DNA from: Nitrobacter hamburgensis X14
GTDB lineage: Bacteria; Pseudomonadota; Alphaproteobacteria; Rhizobiales; Xanthobacteraceae
Length of the DNA: 64,000 bases
NCBI RefSeq assembly: GCF_000013885.1
Contig: NC_007964.1
Location: 4,016,001-4,080,000, forward strand
Direction: 5' to 3'
Shown: positions 14,320-23,555 of the stretch, piece by piece
Position numbering within the stretch: position 1 is the first letter of the stretch
Layout of the letters: each line of letters begins with the position of its first letter
Made by a program: the position numbers and the translations under genes
The notes under the pieces: model-generated
Told to the model about the DNA's origin: nothing
The model's database searches: none
The model's input: the letters and a program-made list of their open reading frames with translations, nothing else

Positions 14320-16656
14320 CTAACGCATCAGTCTCGCCGCCTCCACCATGTTGACAAGCGCCGGCCTGACCTCCTCCCACTTGCGGGTCTTCAGTCCGCA
14401 ATCCGGATTGATCCAGAGTTGGCCGTCGGAAAGGCGTTGGCGCGCGAGTTTGAGCAGGCCGGTCATCTCGTCAACCGCCGGCACGCGCGGAGAGTGGATG
14501 TCGTAGACGCCGGGGCCGATCTCGTTGGGATATTTGTAATCCTTGAAGGCGTCGAGAAGCTCCATCTTGGAGCGCGACGTCTCGATCGAGATGACGTCGG
14601 CATCCATCGCCGCGATCGCGTCGATGATGTCGTTGAACTCCGAATAGCACATGTGGGTGTGGATCTGGGTGGCGTCGGCGACGCCGCTCGCGCACAGACG
14701 GAAACATTCGACGGCCCAGTCGAGATACGTCTTCCATTCCGATCGGCGCAGCGGCAGACCCTCGCGCAGCGCGGCCTCGTCGATCTGGATCATGGATGCG
14801 CCGGCCGTTTCCAGGCCAGCGACCTCGTCACGGATCGCGAGCGCGATCTGCCGGCAGGCAAGGCTGCGCGGCACGTCATCGCGCACGAACGACCAGTTGA
14901 GAATGGTGACGGGGCCGGTGAGCATGCCCTTCATCGGTTTCGCGGTCAGGGATTGAGCGTATTTCCACCAGCCGACGGTCATCGGTTCGGGCCGGGACAC
15001 GTCGCCGAACAGGATCGGCGGGCGGACGCAGCGCGAGCCGTAGCTCTGAACCCAGCCGTACCTGGTGAAGGCGAATCCCGAAAGTTGCTCCCCGAAATAC
15101 TGAACCATATCGTTGCGCTCGAACTCGCCATGCACGAGCACGTCGAGACCGATGTCTTCCTGCCAGCGGATCGTTCGGGCCGTCTCCTCCTGCAGGAACT
15201 TCTCGTAGTCGGCATCGCTCATCATGCCTTTGGCGTGCGCCGAACGCGCCTTGCGGACCTCGGCGGTCTGCGGGAACGAGCCGATCGTGGTCGTCGGGAA
15301 CGACGGGAGGCCGAAGCGTTCGTGCTGCAGCTTGGCACGGCCTGCGAAGGCGCTCTTGCGCCTCGTCATGTCGGGCGTGATGGCTGCGGTCCGTGCTGCG
15401 ACCCTGGCATCATGGACCTTCGGCGATGTCTTGCGCGCCGCCGCGGCGTTTGCAGATGCCTCCAGCGCATCGCCCACCGAAGCGCGGCCTTTGGCCAGAG
15501 CTTCGCCGAGCGTTGCCAGTTCACCCATCTTCTGCACAGAGAAGGCGAGCCAACTCTTCAACTCCGCGTCGAGACCGGTCTCAAGCGACACGTCGATCGG
15601 CACGTGCAGAAGCGAGCAGGACGGCGCGATCTGCACACGATCAGCGCCACGCCTGGCGACCACCGGCTCAAGCCGGTCGAGCAGCGCCGGCAGGTTGGCG
15701 CGCCAGATGTTGCGGCCATCGATGACGCCGAGCGACAGAACCAGACCTCGCGACGCCTTTGCCGCCACCGTTTCGAGTTGTTCCGGAGCGCGGACAAGAT
15801 CGATGTGAAGGCCCGGGACCGGCAGCGATAGTGCGGTATCGAGGTTGTCGCTGACGCCGCCGAAATAGGTGGTCAGCATGATTTTCAAGTTTGGCAGCGC
15901 CTGTGCAAGTTGTTCGTAAGTCTTGCATAGCGCATCGCGGGTCGCATCATCGAGATCGAGAACGAGACAAGGCTCGTCGATCTGCACCCAGTCGGCGCCT
16001 TCAGCGGCAAGGCGCCGGAGCATGTCGATATAGACCGGAAGCAGATCTGGAAGCAGCGACAGGGAATCGAAACTCGTGTCTTTGCTTTTGCCGAGTTTCA
16101 GATAGGTGACGGAGCCGAGCAGCACCGGCCGGGTCTGATAGCCGAGAGCCTTGGCCTCGCGATATTCATCGACGGCCTTGAGCGAAGAGAGCTGAAACCG
16201 TTGGCCCTTGCTGAATTCGGGGACCATGTAGTGGTAGTTGGTGTCGAACCACTTGGTCATCTCCTGCGCCGGCGCGCCATGAGCGTGATCGCCGCCGTGA
16301 TGACCATGCGCGCAGGACGGATCGCTATCTTCGCCCTGGGCGCCGCGCGCCATCGCGAAATAGGTTGCGAGCGGCACGGGCCCGCTTTTCCACCCGTAGA
16401 CCTCCGGTATCGCGCCGACCATGACGCTAGTGTCGAGCACATGGTCGTAGAGCGTGAAATCGTTCGACGGAATGACGGTGACGCCGAGCGATTTCTGGCG
16501 CGCCCAGTTCGCGGCGCGCAATCCGGCCGCCGCTTCGAGCAAAGCGGATTCGCTGGATTTGCCCGACCAGTAGCTTTCGAGCGCGGTTTTCAGTTCGCGG
16601 CGCGGACCGATGCGCGGTGTACCGAGCGTGGCGACAGGAAGAGAGGAAACAGACAC
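14320..16656 (-). CDS. metE: Cobalamin-independent methionine synthase MetE
   Basis: 778-residue cytoplasmic enzyme transferring methyl from methyltetrahydropteroyl-triglutamate to homocysteine. Duplicated barrel: N-terminal half with IGPRRELKTALESYW, C-terminal catalytic half with FPTTTIGSFPQT and the zinc ligands in QIHTHMCYSEF and INPDCGLKTRKWEE. A His-rich insert (CAHGHHGGDHAHGA, about residues 115-128) precedes EMTKWFDTNYHYMVPE; I do not recall it in E. coli MetE. A cobalamin riboswitch lies upstream, so expression is expected only when B12 is scarce. Confidence 0.95.
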   Translation of the reverse strand: MSVSSLPVATLGTPRIGPRRELKTALESYWSGKSSESALLEAAAGLRAANWARQKSLGVTVIPSNDFTLYDHVLDTSVMVGAIPEVYGWKSGPVPLATYFAMARGAQGEDSDPSCAHGHHGGDHAHGAPAQEMTKWFDTNYHYMVPEFSKGQRFQLSSLKAVDEYREAKALGYQTRPVLLGSVTYLKLGKSKDTSFDSLSLLPDLLPVYIDMLRRLAAEGADWVQIDEPCLVLDLDDATRDALCKTYEQLAQALPNLKIMLTTYFGGVSDNLDTALSLPVPGLHIDLVRAPEQLETVAAKASRGLVLSLGVIDGRNIWRANLPALLDRLEPVVARRGADRVQIAPSCSLLHVPIDVSLETGLDAELKSWLAFSVQKMGELATLGEALAKGRASVGDALEASANAAAARKTSPKVHDARVAARTAAITPDMTRRKSAFAGRAKLQHERFGLPSFPTTTIGSFPQTAEVRKARSAHAKGMMSDADYEKFLQEETARTIRWQEDIGLDVLVHGEFERNDMVQYFGEQLSGFAFTRYGWVQSYGSRCVRPPILFGDVSRPEPMTVGWWKYAQSLTAKPMKGMLTGPVTILNWSFVRDDVPRSLACRQIALAIRDEVAGLETAGASMIQIDEAALREGLPLRRSEWKTYLDWAVECFRLCASGVADATQIHTHMCYSEFNDIIDAIAAMDADVISIETSRSKMELLDAFKDYKYPNEIGPGVYDIHSPRVPAVDEMTGLLKLARQRLSDGQLWINPDCGLKTRKWEEVRPALVNMVEAARLMR

Positions 16657-16774
16657 GGCTTAACCCCATATGTTGGGGGCTGGGCCTTAGCGACGCGGCA
16701 TGGGAATCCTGGCGGCGAGCCGCCATCGAGACCGCAACCGCACCACCGGGACACCCCGCCCGAGGACGACTATG

Positions 16775-16945
16775 TTGCCGGGGCAGGTCTCCTGGCTCGC
16801 GGGTCTCAGCTTTGGTCCGGCCTTCCCGGGACAACACCCAGTGGCATGATGGACCACGGCTCACCGCTTACAGTTGCGGGGGCAGCGCCGGTCTTGCTCA
16901 AGAGCGCACCGGCTTCCCTCTTAGCTCCAAGCATGAATACCCGGA
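16775..16945 (-). promoter_or_regulatory. Cobalamin riboswitch upstream of metE
   Basis: On the minus strand: GGGAAGCCGGTG at the 5' side (16905-16924), the conserved CCCCGCAACTGTAAGCGG (about 16862-16884), GCCACTGGG with its GGGAAGG partner, and the B12 box AGCCAGGAGACCTGCC (16783-16798). It ends about 120 bp before the metE start. Known role of the class: adenosyl- or methylcobalamin binding switches the downstream gene off. Confidence 0.93.
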
Positions 16946-17014
16946 GAACCTCGACAACCAACCTATGGGCCAGCGTCAAAGGGCCGTCAACCGGCCATAA
17001 GAAAAGAAAAAACT

Positions 17015-17725
17015 TTATGTCGAATCCGGATCTTCGTTGCTCCGGTAGAATTGCGTGCCGATCACGACGGGCGGACGGCCCTGATCCCTGCGGTGTTGAT
17101 TGGTGTCGCGCAGCGAATAGACGCAGCCGCAATACTCCTGCTGATAGAATTCCTCGCGCTTGCTGATCTCGATCATCCGCTGCGACCCGCCGCCCTTGCG
17201 CCAGTTGAAATCCCAGTACGACAGGCCGTCATAGCGTCCGGCCGCGCGATGGCCGCAGTCATTGATCTGCGCCATGTTCTTCCATCGCGAGATACCGAGC
17301 GACGATGTCATCACGGGAAAATCGTGCTCATGCGCATACAGCGCGGTGCGCTCGAAGCGCATGTTGAAACACATGGTGCAGCGCGCGCCGCGCTCGGGTT
17401 CCCACTCCATCCCCTTGGCACGGGCGAACCAGTTGTCCTTGTCGTAATCGGCATCGACGAACGGCACGCCGTGCTTCTCCGCGAAGCGGACGTTCTCGTC
17501 CTTGCGCAGGAGGTATTCCTTCAGGGGATGGATGTTGGGGTTATAAAAGAAGATCGTGTAATCGACCCCCGAGGCCAGCATCGCTTCCATCACTTCGCCC
17601 GAGCAAGGCGCGCAACAGGAATGCAGAAGCACCTTCTTTTGCCCGTTTGGGGGCGTCAGGTTCGGTCGGATGAATTCGTTCACGGCAGCCTCGACGGTTG
17701 AGACGCGAGCAAAACGCCGCGGCAT
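17015..17725 (-). CDS. queH: Epoxyqueuosine reductase QueH
   Basis: About 236-residue enzyme of the former DUF208 family, performing the last step of queuosine synthesis (epoxyqueuosine to queuosine in tRNA) without cobalamin. Diagnostic motifs: LLHSCCAPCSGEVMEAM, FYNPNIHPLKEYLLRK, RCTMCFNMRFERTA and EYCGCVYS, giving the Cys pairs for iron-sulfur/metal binding. The start is uncertain: ATG 17725 is given, and a GTG at 17854 would add 43 poorly conserved residues. It lies between the metE riboswitch and the divergent nrd riboswitch. Confidence 0.88.
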   Translation of the reverse strand: MPRRFARVSTVEAAVNEFIRPNLTPPNGQKKVLLHSCCAPCSGEVMEAMLASGVDYTIFFYNPNIHPLKEYLLRKDENVRFAEKHGVPFVDADYDKDNWFARAKGMEWEPERGARCTMCFNMRFERTALYAHEHDFPVMTSSLGISRWKNMAQINDCGHRAAGRYDGLSYWDFNWRKGGGSQRMIEISKREEFYQQEYCGCVYSLRDTNQHRRDQGRPPVVIGTQFYRSNEDPDST

Positions 17726-17884
17726 ATCTCCGGGGATAATGGTCTGTACGATCGAAGCGTCAAGGGTCGAGCAGATCGATAGTTGCACAGGGTTTTTCGC
17801 CGGACTGTGAATTACGAGATTGAGGGGTCGGATTCTAAAACTATTTGTTGACACATAATTCGATACATATACTAGATATGGTGG

Positions 17885-18085
17885 TCACGGTCTCTCGAGT
17901 CGCAAAATCGAGAGCTAAGAGGGAAGCCGGTGCGCCCGAGTCTTAATGGCGGGCAATGCCGGCGCTGCCCCCGCAACTGTAAGCGGCGAGCTGAAGTCCA
18001 TTATTGTGTCACTGGGACCGCAAGGCCCTGGGAAGACCGGACCGACGCCTAGACCCGCAAGCCAGTAGATCTGCCGCGACAACAA
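17885..18085 (+). promoter_or_regulatory. Cobalamin riboswitch upstream of nrdAB
   Basis: Plus-strand copy of the class: GGGAAGCCGGTGCG (17921-), GCTGCCCCCGCAACTGTAAG (17964-17983), GTCACTGGG with CTGGGAAG (about 18008-18036), and B12 box AGCCAGTAGATCTGCC (18060-18075). It ends about 120 bp before the nrdA start. B12-repressed class I reductases are a known riboswitch target in bacteria that also have a B12-dependent class II enzyme. Confidence 0.93.
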
Positions 18086-18207
18086 AAACGTCCCTGGGCG
18101 GGGTGTCCCGGTGGATCGCGTGGCAGGATCGCGGCGTCTGCCGCGGCATGTCCCTGCCCGCGTCTCCGCTCGGCCCCGGCTCACAACCAAACTGGGGTCC
18201 TGAGCCG

Positions 18208-21108
18208 ATGTCTCTCGCAACCGAAGCTGCGCGTGCCGAACGTCCGTCTTTGCCTGCTGCGGCCGCGATGCCGTCCAGCGAACCCGCGTATCAGGTCATC
18301 CGACGCAACGGGTCGGTATCGCCGTTCGATTCCTCGAAGATCGCCGTCGCGTTGACCAAGGCGTTTCTCGCGGTCGAGGGCAACAGCGCCGCTGCTTCGC
18401 GCCGGGTCCACGACATCGTCACCGAGCTGACCGACCAGATCGTCGCCAGCCTGACGCGGCGCTCCGACGCGGGCCGCACCTTCCACATCGAGGATATTCA
18501 GGATCAGGCCGAACTCGCGCTGATGCGGAGCGCGCATCACAAGGTCGCGCGCGCCTACGTGCTCTATCGCGAGGAGCGCGCACGCGAACGGGCCAAGGCG
18601 CAGGAGTCGAATGCAAAGAAGAGCAACGCGGCAGCCGCGACGCCGGCGCTGCGGATGAAGTCGGTCGACGGGTCGATGGCGCCCCTCGACACCAGGCGCC
18701 TCGCCGCCGTGGTGGAGGAGGCCTGTGCTGGACTTGAGGGTGTCTCGGCCGAGGCCATTCTGACCGAAACCCATCGCAACCTTTATGACGGCATCAGCGC
18801 GGATGAGTTGGCGTTGGCGCCGATCCTCGCAGCGCGCACGCTGGTCGAGACCGACCCGGACTACGCCAAGGCGAGCGCGCGCCTCCTGCTCGACAAGCTG
18901 CGCCGCGAGGCGTTGAGCCTCATTGCCGGGCGACCGGAGCAGGCGACCCAGGCGGAAATGACGGGACGCTACGCGGAGTATTTCCTTGGCTATGTGCAGA
19001 CCGGCATTGAAAACGAACTGCTCGATCCCGAGATCGGCCGCTTCGACCTCGACCGACTTGCAGCCGCACTGAAGCCGGAGCGCGACCTCCAGTTCGACTA
19101 TCTCGGATTCCAGACCCTTTACGACCGTTACTTCCTGCATGTTCGCGGCACCCGTTTCGAACTGCCGCAGGCGTTCTTCATGCGCGTTGCCTGCGGCCTC
19201 GCGCTCCGGGAAATCGACCGGGAAGACAAGGCGATCGCGTTCTACAATCTGCTCTCGTCGTTCGACTTCATGGCCTCGACGCCGACGCTGTTCAACGCCG
19301 GGACGCAGCGCGCCCAGCTATCATCCTGCTTCCTCACCACCGTCGCCGACGACCTCGACGGCATCTTCAAGGCGATCAAGGACAACGCGCTGCTCTCGAA
19401 ATATGCCGGCGGCCTCGGCAACGACTGGACGCGGGTGCGCGGGCTCGGCGCGCACATCAAGGGCACCAACGGGGAAAGCCAGGGCGTGGTGCCGTTCCTG
19501 AAGGTCGCGAACGACACCGCGATCGCAGTCAACCAGGGCGGCAAGCGCAAGGGCGCTGTGTGCGCCTACCTTGAGACATGGCACATCGACATCGAGGAAT
19601 TTCTCGATCTGCGGAAAAACACCGGCGACGACCGCCGCCGCACCCACGACATGAATACCGCCAACTGGGTGCCGGATCTTTTCATGCAGCGGGTCGAGGA
19701 GGATGGCGTGTGGACGCTGTTCTCTCCGAACGAGACGCCGGACCTCCACGATCTCACCGGCAAGGCCTTCGCAGAACGCTACGCCCACTATGAAGGGAAG
19801 GCCGCGCGCGGCGAGATGCGGGTGACGAAGCAGGTTCGCGCCGTCGACCTGTGGCGGCGGATGCTGACCATGCTGTTCGAGACCGGACATCCCTGGATCA
19901 CCTTCAAGGATCCGTGCAACCTGCGCTCGCCGCAACAGCATTGCGGTGTCGTGCATTCCTCAAATCTCTGCACCGAGATCACGCTCAACACGTCGAACAC
20001 CGAGGTGGCGGTGTGCAATCTCGGCTCAGTCAATCTCGTCAACCACCTGCACGACGGCAAGCTCGACCATGCGCACCTCGCGCGTACCGTGAAGACCGCG
20101 ATGCGGATGCTCGACAACGTGCTGAACGTGAACTTCTACACGATCCCGGAGGCGCGGACCTCGAACCTGCGACACCGGCCGGTCGGACTCGGCCTCATGG
20201 GCTTTCAGGATGCGCTCAACATCCTGCGGCTGCCCTATGCCTGCGATGAAGCCGTGTCCTTCGCGGACGAGAGCATGGAGGCGATTTCGTACTGGGCCAT
20301 CTCCGGCTCGGTCGATCTCGCGGCCGAGCGTGGCCGCTATCCCTCGTATCAGGGGTCGCTGTGGTCGAAGGGCATCCTGCCGCTCGATTCGCTTGCGCTC
20401 GTCGATGAAGCGCGCGGCGCGCCGATCGACCTCGACCGTTCCAGCCGTCTCGACTGGGAGGCGCTGCGCCAGCGCGTCATGACCGTCGGCATGCGCAATT
20501 CGAACTGCATGGCGATCGCGCCGACCGCGACGATCTCCAACATCTGCGGCGTCTCGCAATCGATCGAGCCCGCCTATCAGAACCTCTACGTCAAATCCAA
20601 CATGTCCGGCGATTTCACCGTGGTGAACGCGCATCTCGTGCGCGATCTCAAGGCGCGCGGGCTATGGGACGAGGTGATGATCTCGGACCTCAAATACTTC
20701 GACGGCGGCCTGAGCCGGATCGACCGCGTCCCCGACGATCTCAAGGCGCTCTATGCCACCGCCTTCGAGATCGACTCGGCCTGGCTGATCGACGCCGCGG
20801 CGCGCCGGCAGAAATGGATCGACCAGGCGCAGTCGCTCAACCTCTACATCGCCGATCCGAGCGGGAAGAAGCTCGACGCGCTCTATCGCCATGCCTGGAA
20901 GCGCGGCCTCAAGACGACCTATTACCTGCGCTCGCGCTCGGCGACCCACGTCGAGAAATCCACCCTGAAAGTCACCGACGGCAAACTCAACGCGGTCTCG
21001 GCCTCGGTATCGACAGCACCCTTGAATGGTCACGCCGCCAGCGTCGCCGAGAGCGACGGCTGGAAAGCCTGCCGGATCGACGACCCCACCTGCGAAGCGT
21101 GTCAGTAA
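18208..21108 (+). CDS. nrdA: Ribonucleoside-diphosphate reductase large subunit NrdA
   Basis: 966-residue catalytic subunit. Two N-terminal ATP-cone-like regions (about 28-115, starting YQVIRRNGSVSPFDSSKIAV, and about 150-235), then the R1 barrel with STPTLFNAGTQRAQLSSCFL, SSNLCTEITLNTS, the NCMAIAPTATISNICG loop and radical-transfer YLRSRS region. The C-terminus ends DPTCEACQ, the CxxC pair that is re-reduced each turnover. ATG at 18208 is preferred: the open frame upstream runs through the riboswitch. Forms an operon with nrdB. Confidence 0.93.
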   Translation: MSLATEAARAERPSLPAAAAMPSSEPAYQVIRRNGSVSPFDSSKIAVALTKAFLAVEGNSAAASRRVHDIVTELTDQIVASLTRRSDAGRTFHIEDIQDQAELALMRSAHHKVARAYVLYREERARERAKAQESNAKKSNAAAATPALRMKSVDGSMAPLDTRRLAAVVEEACAGLEGVSAEAILTETHRNLYDGISADELALAPILAARTLVETDPDYAKASARLLLDKLRREALSLIAGRPEQATQAEMTGRYAEYFLGYVQTGIENELLDPEIGRFDLDRLAAALKPERDLQFDYLGFQTLYDRYFLHVRGTRFELPQAFFMRVACGLALREIDREDKAIAFYNLLSSFDFMASTPTLFNAGTQRAQLSSCFLTTVADDLDGIFKAIKDNALLSKYAGGLGNDWTRVRGLGAHIKGTNGESQGVVPFLKVANDTAIAVNQGGKRKGAVCAYLETWHIDIEEFLDLRKNTGDDRRRTHDMNTANWVPDLFMQRVEEDGVWTLFSPNETPDLHDLTGKAFAERYAHYEGKAARGEMRVTKQVRAVDLWRRMLTMLFETGHPWITFKDPCNLRSPQQHCGVVHSSNLCTEITLNTSNTEVAVCNLGSVNLVNHLHDGKLDHAHLARTVKTAMRMLDNVLNVNFYTIPEARTSNLRHRPVGLGLMGFQDALNILRLPYACDEAVSFADESMEAISYWAISGSVDLAAERGRYPSYQGSLWSKGILPLDSLALVDEARGAPIDLDRSSRLDWEALRQRVMTVGMRNSNCMAIAPTATISNICGVSQSIEPAYQNLYVKSNMSGDFTVVNAHLVRDLKARGLWDEVMISDLKYFDGGLSRIDRVPDDLKALYATAFEIDSAWLIDAAARRQKWIDQAQSLNLYIADPSGKKLDALYRHAWKRGLKTTYYLRSRSATHVEKSTLKVTDGKLNAVSASVSTAPLNGHAASVAESDGWKACRIDDPTCEACQ

Positions 21109-21173
21109 GCCTCACCGTCATGCCCGCGCTCGTCGCGGCCATCACGAAAGAAAAACAATTCAGGAACACCATC

Positions 21174-22349
21174 ATGCTCGACTGGTCCGACACCTCGCCT
21201 TCCGCATCGGCACGACCCGTTGCGCCGCAGGCGCTTGCGCATAACAACGTGGCGTCTGATTCATCACCTCGCGTGACAATGACCGACACCCCCACCGACG
21301 CCACCGGGCTCGGCGCTATCGATCGCTCCGGCGGCCGGGTGCGCGTCGATGACAAGCGAATGATCAACGCCCGCGCCGACGTGAACCAGCTCCTGCCACT
21401 CAAGTACGGCTGGGCCTGGGAGAAATATCTCTCCGGCTGCAACAATCACTGGATGCCGACCGAGGTGTCGATGCAGGCCGACATCGCGCTGTGGAAGAGC
21501 AAGGACGGCCTGACCGACGATGAGCGGCGCATGGTCAAGCGCAATCTCGGATTCTTCGCGGCTTCCGAGTCGCTCGTCGCCAACAACATCGTGCTGGCGA
21601 TCTACCGCCACCTCACCAACCCGGAATGCCGGCAATATCTGCTGCGGCAGGCCTTCGAGGAAGCCGTCCACACCCACACCTTCCAGTACATCGTCGAAAG
21701 CCTCGGTCTCGATGAAGGCGAGCTGTTCAACATGTATCGCGAGGTGTCCTCGATCACGGATAAGGCGGCCTGGGCGCTCAAGCACACCCGGCATCTCGAC
21801 GACCCCGGCTTCAAGACCGGCACGCCGGAAGCGGATCAGGCGTTCCTGCGCGACCTCGTCGCGTTCTACGTCGTGTTCGAAGGAATGTGGTTCTATACCG
21901 GCTTCGTACAAATCCTCTCGCTCGGCCGGCGCAACAAGATGGTCGGCATCGCCGAGCAGTATCAGTACATCCTGCGCGACGAGTCGATTCATCTCAACTT
22001 CGGCATCGACGTCATCAACCAGATCAAGATCGAGAACCCGCATCTCTGGAGCAAGCCTTTCCAGGAGGAGGTGCGCGCCATGCTGAAGAATGCCGCCGAG
22101 CTCGAAGCCGCGTATGGGCGAGACACCATGCCGCGCGGGTTCCTCGGTCTCAACGCCGCGCTCTGTGAGCAGTACATGCACGTCATCGCCAACAGGCGCT
22201 GTGCCCAGCTCGGGCTCGCGCCAGTGTTCGCGGAAGCCGACAATCCGTTCCCGTGGATGAGCGAGGCGATGGATCTGAAGAAGGAGAAGAACTTCTTCGA
22301 GACCCGTGTCATCGAATACCAGAACGGCGGCGCGCTTGCGTGGGATTGA
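21174..22349 (+). CDS. nrdB: Ribonucleoside-diphosphate reductase small subunit NrdB, probable subclass Ic
   Basis: 391-residue ferritin-like radical subunit. Metal ligands are Glu132 (AASESLVANN), Glu163 and His166 (FEEAVHTHTF), the Glu of VVFEGMWFY, and Glu/His of LRDESIHLNFG. Four residues after His166, where class Ia has the radical Tyr, there is Phe170, and the first ligand is Glu instead of Asp. Both are hallmarks of the Chlamydia-type subclass Ic (Mn/Fe cofactor, no tyrosyl radical). About 60 N-terminal residues are not conserved, so a later start is possible. Confidence 0.9.
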   Translation: MLDWSDTSPSASARPVAPQALAHNNVASDSSPRVTMTDTPTDATGLGAIDRSGGRVRVDDKRMINARADVNQLLPLKYGWAWEKYLSGCNNHWMPTEVSMQADIALWKSKDGLTDDERRMVKRNLGFFAASESLVANNIVLAIYRHLTNPECRQYLLRQAFEEAVHTHTFQYIVESLGLDEGELFNMYREVSSITDKAAWALKHTRHLDDPGFKTGTPEADQAFLRDLVAFYVVFEGMWFYTGFVQILSLGRRNKMVGIAEQYQYILRDESIHLNFGIDVINQIKIENPHLWSKPFQEEVRAMLKNAAELEAAYGRDTMPRGFLGLNAALCEQYMHVIANRRCAQLGLAPVFAEADNPFPWMSEAMDLKKEKNFFETRVIEYQNGGALAWD

Positions 22350-22476
22350 CGGCGATCGCAGAACACCGACAGAAGGCTCTACGCTACAGCCATCTGCCAA
22401 TGTCTCAACGACACATCAGTACCGTCGGTGCCGACATCCGATTCCGTTTTTCTATCGCCGTTGCCCGAGCATGCGA

Positions 22477-22923
22477 TTAGCCCTGTGGCGGCTTCCAGTC
22501 GGCCGATGGAACGACGTTGACCATCCAGGGGACGCCGAACTTGTCGATCAGGCTGCCGAAGCCGGGCGACCAGAAGGTTTCGCCGAACGGCATGCCTGCT
22601 TTGCCGCCTTCGGACAGTTGATCGAACCAGCGCCGGGCCTCGGCCATGTCCCCGGTGTGCAGGGTGACGTCGAAACCGTTTTTGGGTTTGTCGATGTTGG
22701 ATGCCCATCCGACATCCATATCGGCGCCCATCAGCGCCTGATCGCCGACGTCGAGCCAGCAATGCATCAGCCAGGTCTTGTACTTCTCTTCGGTGATCGG
22801 CATGCCCGGCGGCGCATCGCCATAGGGTATGGCGGCCTTGATCGTCCCGCCGAGGACTTTGGCGTAGAACTCGAATGCCTCGCGGCACTGGCCCCGAAAG
22901 CTAAGGCTGGTCACGATCTTCAT
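22477..22923 (-). CDS. PhnB-like VOC-superfamily protein
   Basis: 148-residue protein of the glyoxalase/3-demethylubiquinone-9 methyltransferase-like (PhnB) group: TSLSFRGQCREAFEFYAKVL at the start, PITEEKYKTWLMHCWLDVGD in the middle and GFGSLIDKFGVPWMVNV at the end. Single VOC unit with no complete set of metal ligands. Divergent from a MarR-type regulator 130 bp away, which may control it. Substrate unknown. Confidence 0.85.
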   Translation of the reverse strand: MKIVTSLSFRGQCREAFEFYAKVLGGTIKAAIPYGDAPPGMPITEEKYKTWLMHCWLDVGDQALMGADMDVGWASNIDKPKNGFDVTLHTGDMAEARRWFDQLSEGGKAGMPFGETFWSPGFGSLIDKFGVPWMVNVVPSADWKPPQG

Positions 22924-23007
22924 GGCTGTCTCCTTATCTGACTTGGGTTTTGACTCGTCGGATCCTTGGGAGCGATTGCCGGCACCGATTGACGGCCCCT
23001 CATGTAA

Positions 23008-23019
23008 GTTGATATCAAC
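23008..23019. promoter_or_regulatory. Palindromic operator candidate between VOC gene and marR
   Basis: Perfect 12-bp palindrome GTTGATATCAAC in the divergent intergenic region, 36 bp before the MarR start, in the size class of MarR-family operators. Confidence 0.45.
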
Positions 23020-23054
23020 GTAACTGGACTATTGAATGGACGTCAACCCTCCCG

Positions 23055-23525
23055 ATGCGTATGCGTTCCGATCCTGCGTTCGAGACCACGATTTTGGTGC
23101 GCGACACCTGCCTGTGCCTGCATGCCCAGAGGGCAGCGCGCGCGGTCGCACGCCGCTTCGATATCGCGTTGAAGCCGGCCGGCATCACCAGCGGGCAGTT
23201 CTCCCTGCTGATGTCGCTCAACCGGCCGAAGCCACCGAACCTCGGTAGCGTGGCGACGCTACTGGCCATGGACAGGACGACCCTGACTGCCAATCTCAAG
23301 CCACTGGAGCGCCGCCGCCTCATTGAGACGGCGACCGATCCAACCGACAAGCGCGCCCGATTGCTGCGGCTGACGCCGGTTGGCCGGGCGGTTCTAGCCG
23401 AGGCGGTGCCGATCTGGCGGCATCTTCATGCGGAGATCGAAAAGGAACTGTCAGACCCGGATCGCCTGCGCTTCGAACTCAATATTCTTTCGAAATCCGA
23501 CGATCGCAACGGTGTCGCCGGGTAA
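23055..23525 (+). CDS. MarR-family transcriptional regulator
   Basis: 156-residue protein with the winged-helix MarR core: ITSGQFSLLMSLNR, LGSVATLLAMDRTTLTANLK (recognition helix), LERRRLIETATDPTDKRARLLRLTPVG (wing). Two ATGs 6 bases apart can serve as start. Divergent from a PhnB-like gene with a palindrome between them; autoregulation and control of that gene are inferred. The ligand is unknown. Confidence 0.88.
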   Translation: MRMRSDPAFETTILVRDTCLCLHAQRAARAVARRFDIALKPAGITSGQFSLLMSLNRPKPPNLGSVATLLAMDRTTLTANLKPLERRRLIETATDPTDKRARLLRLTPVGRAVLAEAVPIWRHLHAEIEKELSDPDRLRFELNILSKSDDRNGVAG

Positions 23526-23555
23526 TGCCGGCACGGCGTTGCAGCGGGCCCCCTT

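Noticed and set aside
14419..15831. 470-codon plus-strand open frame opposite metE
   Set aside because: Shadow of the metE frame in GC-rich DNA; no family features.
21109..21173. nrdA-nrdB gap as a promoter or regulatory element
   Set aside because: Only 65 bp with a fragment of the CGTCATGCCCGCG palindrome family; nothing beyond that.
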